Shown: positions 15,300 through 16,492 of the stretch, piece by piece
Position numbering within the stretch: position 1 is the first letter of the stretch
Layout: each line of letters opens with the position of its first letter
NCBI GenBank assembly: GCA_947628885.1
Contig: CANRBO010000012.1
Coordinates: 1-16,492 of the forward strand
Direction: 5' to 3'
DNA from: an uncultured Clostridia bacterium
Lineage (GTDB): Bacteria > Bacillota > Clostridia > TANB77 > CAG-508
DNA: 16,492 nucleotides
Program-made: the position numbers and the translations under genes
Notes under the pieces: model-generated
Database searches by the model: none
The model's input: the letters and a program-made list of their open reading frames with translations, nothing else
Told to the model about the DNA's origin: nothing

Positions 15300-15911
15300 A
15301 TGGATAAAAGTAAAAATCTCAAAAATAGCACTGAAAGCATCGATATGGGTGCAAAAGTTGATGAGAAAGAAAGCAATATATCTAGTAGTAACGCTGATAA
15401 TGGAAAACATGAATCTACTACTAAATCTACAGATAGTGAGATCGTTTTTGACCCTGATTGCTCAACTTTTGACACTTGTGGTTTCGGTCTTGATTTAGCT
15501 GTATTAAATGAAATAAGCAAGATTGCAAAAATGGGTATGAGTAGTATTTCTTTTTTAACATCAAAAATATGTGATACTGAAATGAAAAAAATGTTAGTCG
15601 CAATGTACTCACAATATTCTAATATTGTTGCCCAAGTCAACCAACATTTTGAAAAATATGGCGAAGTGCCTGAAGATATTCCATTGCATGCTAAAATGAT
15701 GAGTTGTTGTGGAATAAAAATGAATCTTATGAAAGATCGAACCACATCTCACATAGCAGAAATGATGATTCAAGGAACTCTAATGGGTGTTATTGAGGTA
15801 CAAAAAATATTGAATTGCAATTTAGACATTGATGAAAGCACAACAAAACTTCTTAAGGAATTTAATAAATTTCAAAGAGAAAATATTGATAAGCTAAATG
15901 CTTATTTATAA
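15300..15911 (+). CDS. Uncharacterised helical protein, possibly ferritin-like fold (203 aa)
   Basis: I do not recognise a named gene. Residues 1-50 are Ser/Asp/Lys-rich and probably disordered. Residues about 62-203 look all-helical, in the pattern of a four-helix bundle: LAVLNEISKIAKMGMSSISF, a helix around 94-119 (EMKKMLVAMYSQYSNIV), then GEVPEDIP, IKMNLMKDRTTSHIAEMMIQG, and a final helix to the end. The arrangement recalls small clostridial DUF2383/ferritin-like proteins, but clear metal ligands are not obvious. Cysteines are at 54, 60, 91, 136, 137 and 173. There is no signal peptide or membrane segment. The start is the ATG at 15300, with AAAGGA eight bases upstream; an earlier in-frame ATG at 15267 would put that site inside the coding region. 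It is followed by a strong terminator, so it is probably transcribed alone. Confidence 0.85.
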   Translation: MDKSKNLKNSTESIDMGAKVDEKESNISSSNADNGKHESTTKSTDSEIVFDPDCSTFDTCGFGLDLAVLNEISKIAKMGMSSISFLTSKICDTEMKKMLVAMYSQYSNIVAQVNQHFEKYGEVPEDIPLHAKMMSCCGIKMNLMKDRTTSHIAEMMIQGTLMGVIEVQKILNCNLDIDESTTKLLKEFNKFQRENIDKLNAYL

Positions 15912-15990
15912 ATGCTTTAAGTGTATTATTGTTGTTTAATTTGCAAACTTACATTTACAAACTATATAATGCACTTTTAAATGTAACGTT

Positions 15991-16034
15991 ATAAAGAAGT
16001 GTCTCCAATTATTTGAGTACACTTCTTTATTTTT
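15991..16034 (+). terminator. Rho-independent terminator after the plus-strand gene
   Basis: ATAAAGAAGTGT (15991-16002) pairs perfectly with ACACTTCTTTAT (16019-16030), and CTC/GAG in the loop can extend the stem past a one-base bulge. TTTT follows directly on the plus strand. It lies about 80 bases after the stop at 15911. The minus-strand gene ending at 16043 faces it, so the hairpin may also serve that gene, although no good U-tract follows in that direction. Confidence 0.8.
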
Positions 16035-16042
16035 AGGTATTA

Positions 16043-16492
16043 TTAATTATTTTCTTTTAATTCCAATTTAAAAGAAGAATTAAGTGAAACTAATGGGCAA
16101 AATGCTCGAATACTATTCTCATATACATTAGAACTTATATAACCACCTTGATCATAGTAGACACGACAAACACTTTTTGAACTAGAAATACATGGCGAAG
16201 ATAACCAATAGCCATTATTGTTTCCTGGATAGTACATTGTATCAATATGACTATCTGTTTGTATTGTATATTTAGCTGTATAACCTGCATAATCTTTATC
16301 TAATGATGGACCAAACTCATAACCAATTTCATTTCCATTATATCTGCAAAATAATCTTTTTCTTTCTCCTCCTTCTGTTATATCCCCTGGTACTGGCTCA
16401 TTACTTTGTTTCATCAAATTATAATGTGTATTATAACTATCTATCATCATTTCAATACTTGGTGCTCCAACTATATAATTTAGTTGCTCTAT
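16043..16492 (-). CDS. C-terminal part of a YWLSSP/PLVSL-type surface-associated protein (start outside window)
   Basis: The frame stays open to the window edge: codons before the apparent Met at 16450 read IEQLNYIVGAPSIE without a stop, so the true start is outside and at least 149 residues are present. No ribosome binding site precedes the internal Mets. The C-terminal part has the pattern GYWLSSPCISSS...GGYIS...IRAFCPLVSLNSS. This resembles the WWLRSP...RPALxL / YWLASR...RPVVSL domain (DUF6273-like) common in gut clostridial proteins, many of them with prepilin-like or secreted N-termini. Two cysteines (in SSPC and CRVYY) lie close together and a third is in AFCPL. Function is unknown; a secreted or pilus-tip-like role is speculation from relatives. 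It faces the preceding plus-strand gene. Confidence 0.7.
   Translation of the reverse strand: MEQLNYIVGAPSIEMMIDSYNTHYNLMKQSNEPVPGDITEGGERKRLFCRYNGNEIGYEFGPSLDKDYAGYTAKYTIQTDSHIDTMYYPGNNNGYWLSSPCISSSKSVCRVYYDQGGYISSNVYENSIRAFCPLVSLNSSFKLELKENN

Noticed and set aside
15233..15745. Minus-strand frame of 170 codons opposite the helical-protein gene
   Set aside because: It is antisense to a gene with a good ribosome binding site and terminator, has biased low-complexity composition and covers the addA promoter.

Overview
The window is strongly AT-rich. Ribosome binding sites are GGAGG/AAAGGA-type, two genes use or could use TTG starts, and the recognisable proteins (AddA, RqcP/YabO-type S4 protein, VanZ-like protein, spore-former-style Tad proteins without a secretin) are those of a low-GC Gram-positive, most likely a gut-type Clostridia. 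No rRNA, tRNA, CRISPR array, transposase or phage gene was found. Nearly everything is on the minus strand, so the order of transcription runs from high to low coordinates.

Positions 1-8849 hold one long, tightly packed minus-strand operon for a divergent Tad-like (type IVc) pilus or secretion machine. In transcription order it encodes a CpaB/RcpC-like SAF-domain membrane protein, two different ParA/MinD-like proteins with degraded P-loops (TadZ/CpaE-like), a membrane-anchored CpaF/TadA-like ATPase, and one long inner-membrane protein that looks like TadB and TadC fused. After these come at least five small single-pass proteins. Four of the five begin with MENA (three with MENAS, and the last one cut by the window edge). 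They resemble pilin subunits but lack a normal prepilin leader. The fifth has a different N-terminus but shares its C-terminal part with two MENA proteins. No prepilin peptidase, secretin or TadD-like protein is in the window. The operon probably continues past position 1.

Positions 8850-9179 are the operon's upstream region: a good sigma-A-type promoter near the gene and a set of 22-bp repeats (four abutting units, then two more). The last unit crosses the stop codon of the neighbouring vanZ-like gene.

Positions 9180-11133 hold three housekeeping-type genes on the minus strand: a VanZ-family membrane protein, an SPFH/band-7 (QmcA/paraslipin-type) protein, and an S4-domain RNA-binding protein of the RqcP/YabO type. 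A long hairpin with a U-tract separates the SPFH and vanZ genes, and the vanZ promoter overlaps it. Start sites of the SPFH and VanZ genes were moved inward, to ATG codons with better ribosome binding sites.

Positions 11134-11412 contain a compound 53-bp repeat (29+24 bp), each half starting with the same motif. Positions 11413-15150 encode AddA, the helicase-nuclease of the AddAB recombination complex. No addB is beside it, and the protein carries a repetitive Thr/Ser/Gln/Glu-rich insert. A clear promoter lies upstream.

Positions 15300-15911 carry the only plus-strand gene, an unrecognised helical (possibly ferritin-like) protein with a disordered N-terminus, followed by a strong terminator. 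The right end (16043-16492, minus strand) is the C-terminal part of a protein with a YWLSSP...PLVSL pattern found in gut clostridial surface-type proteins; its start is outside the window.
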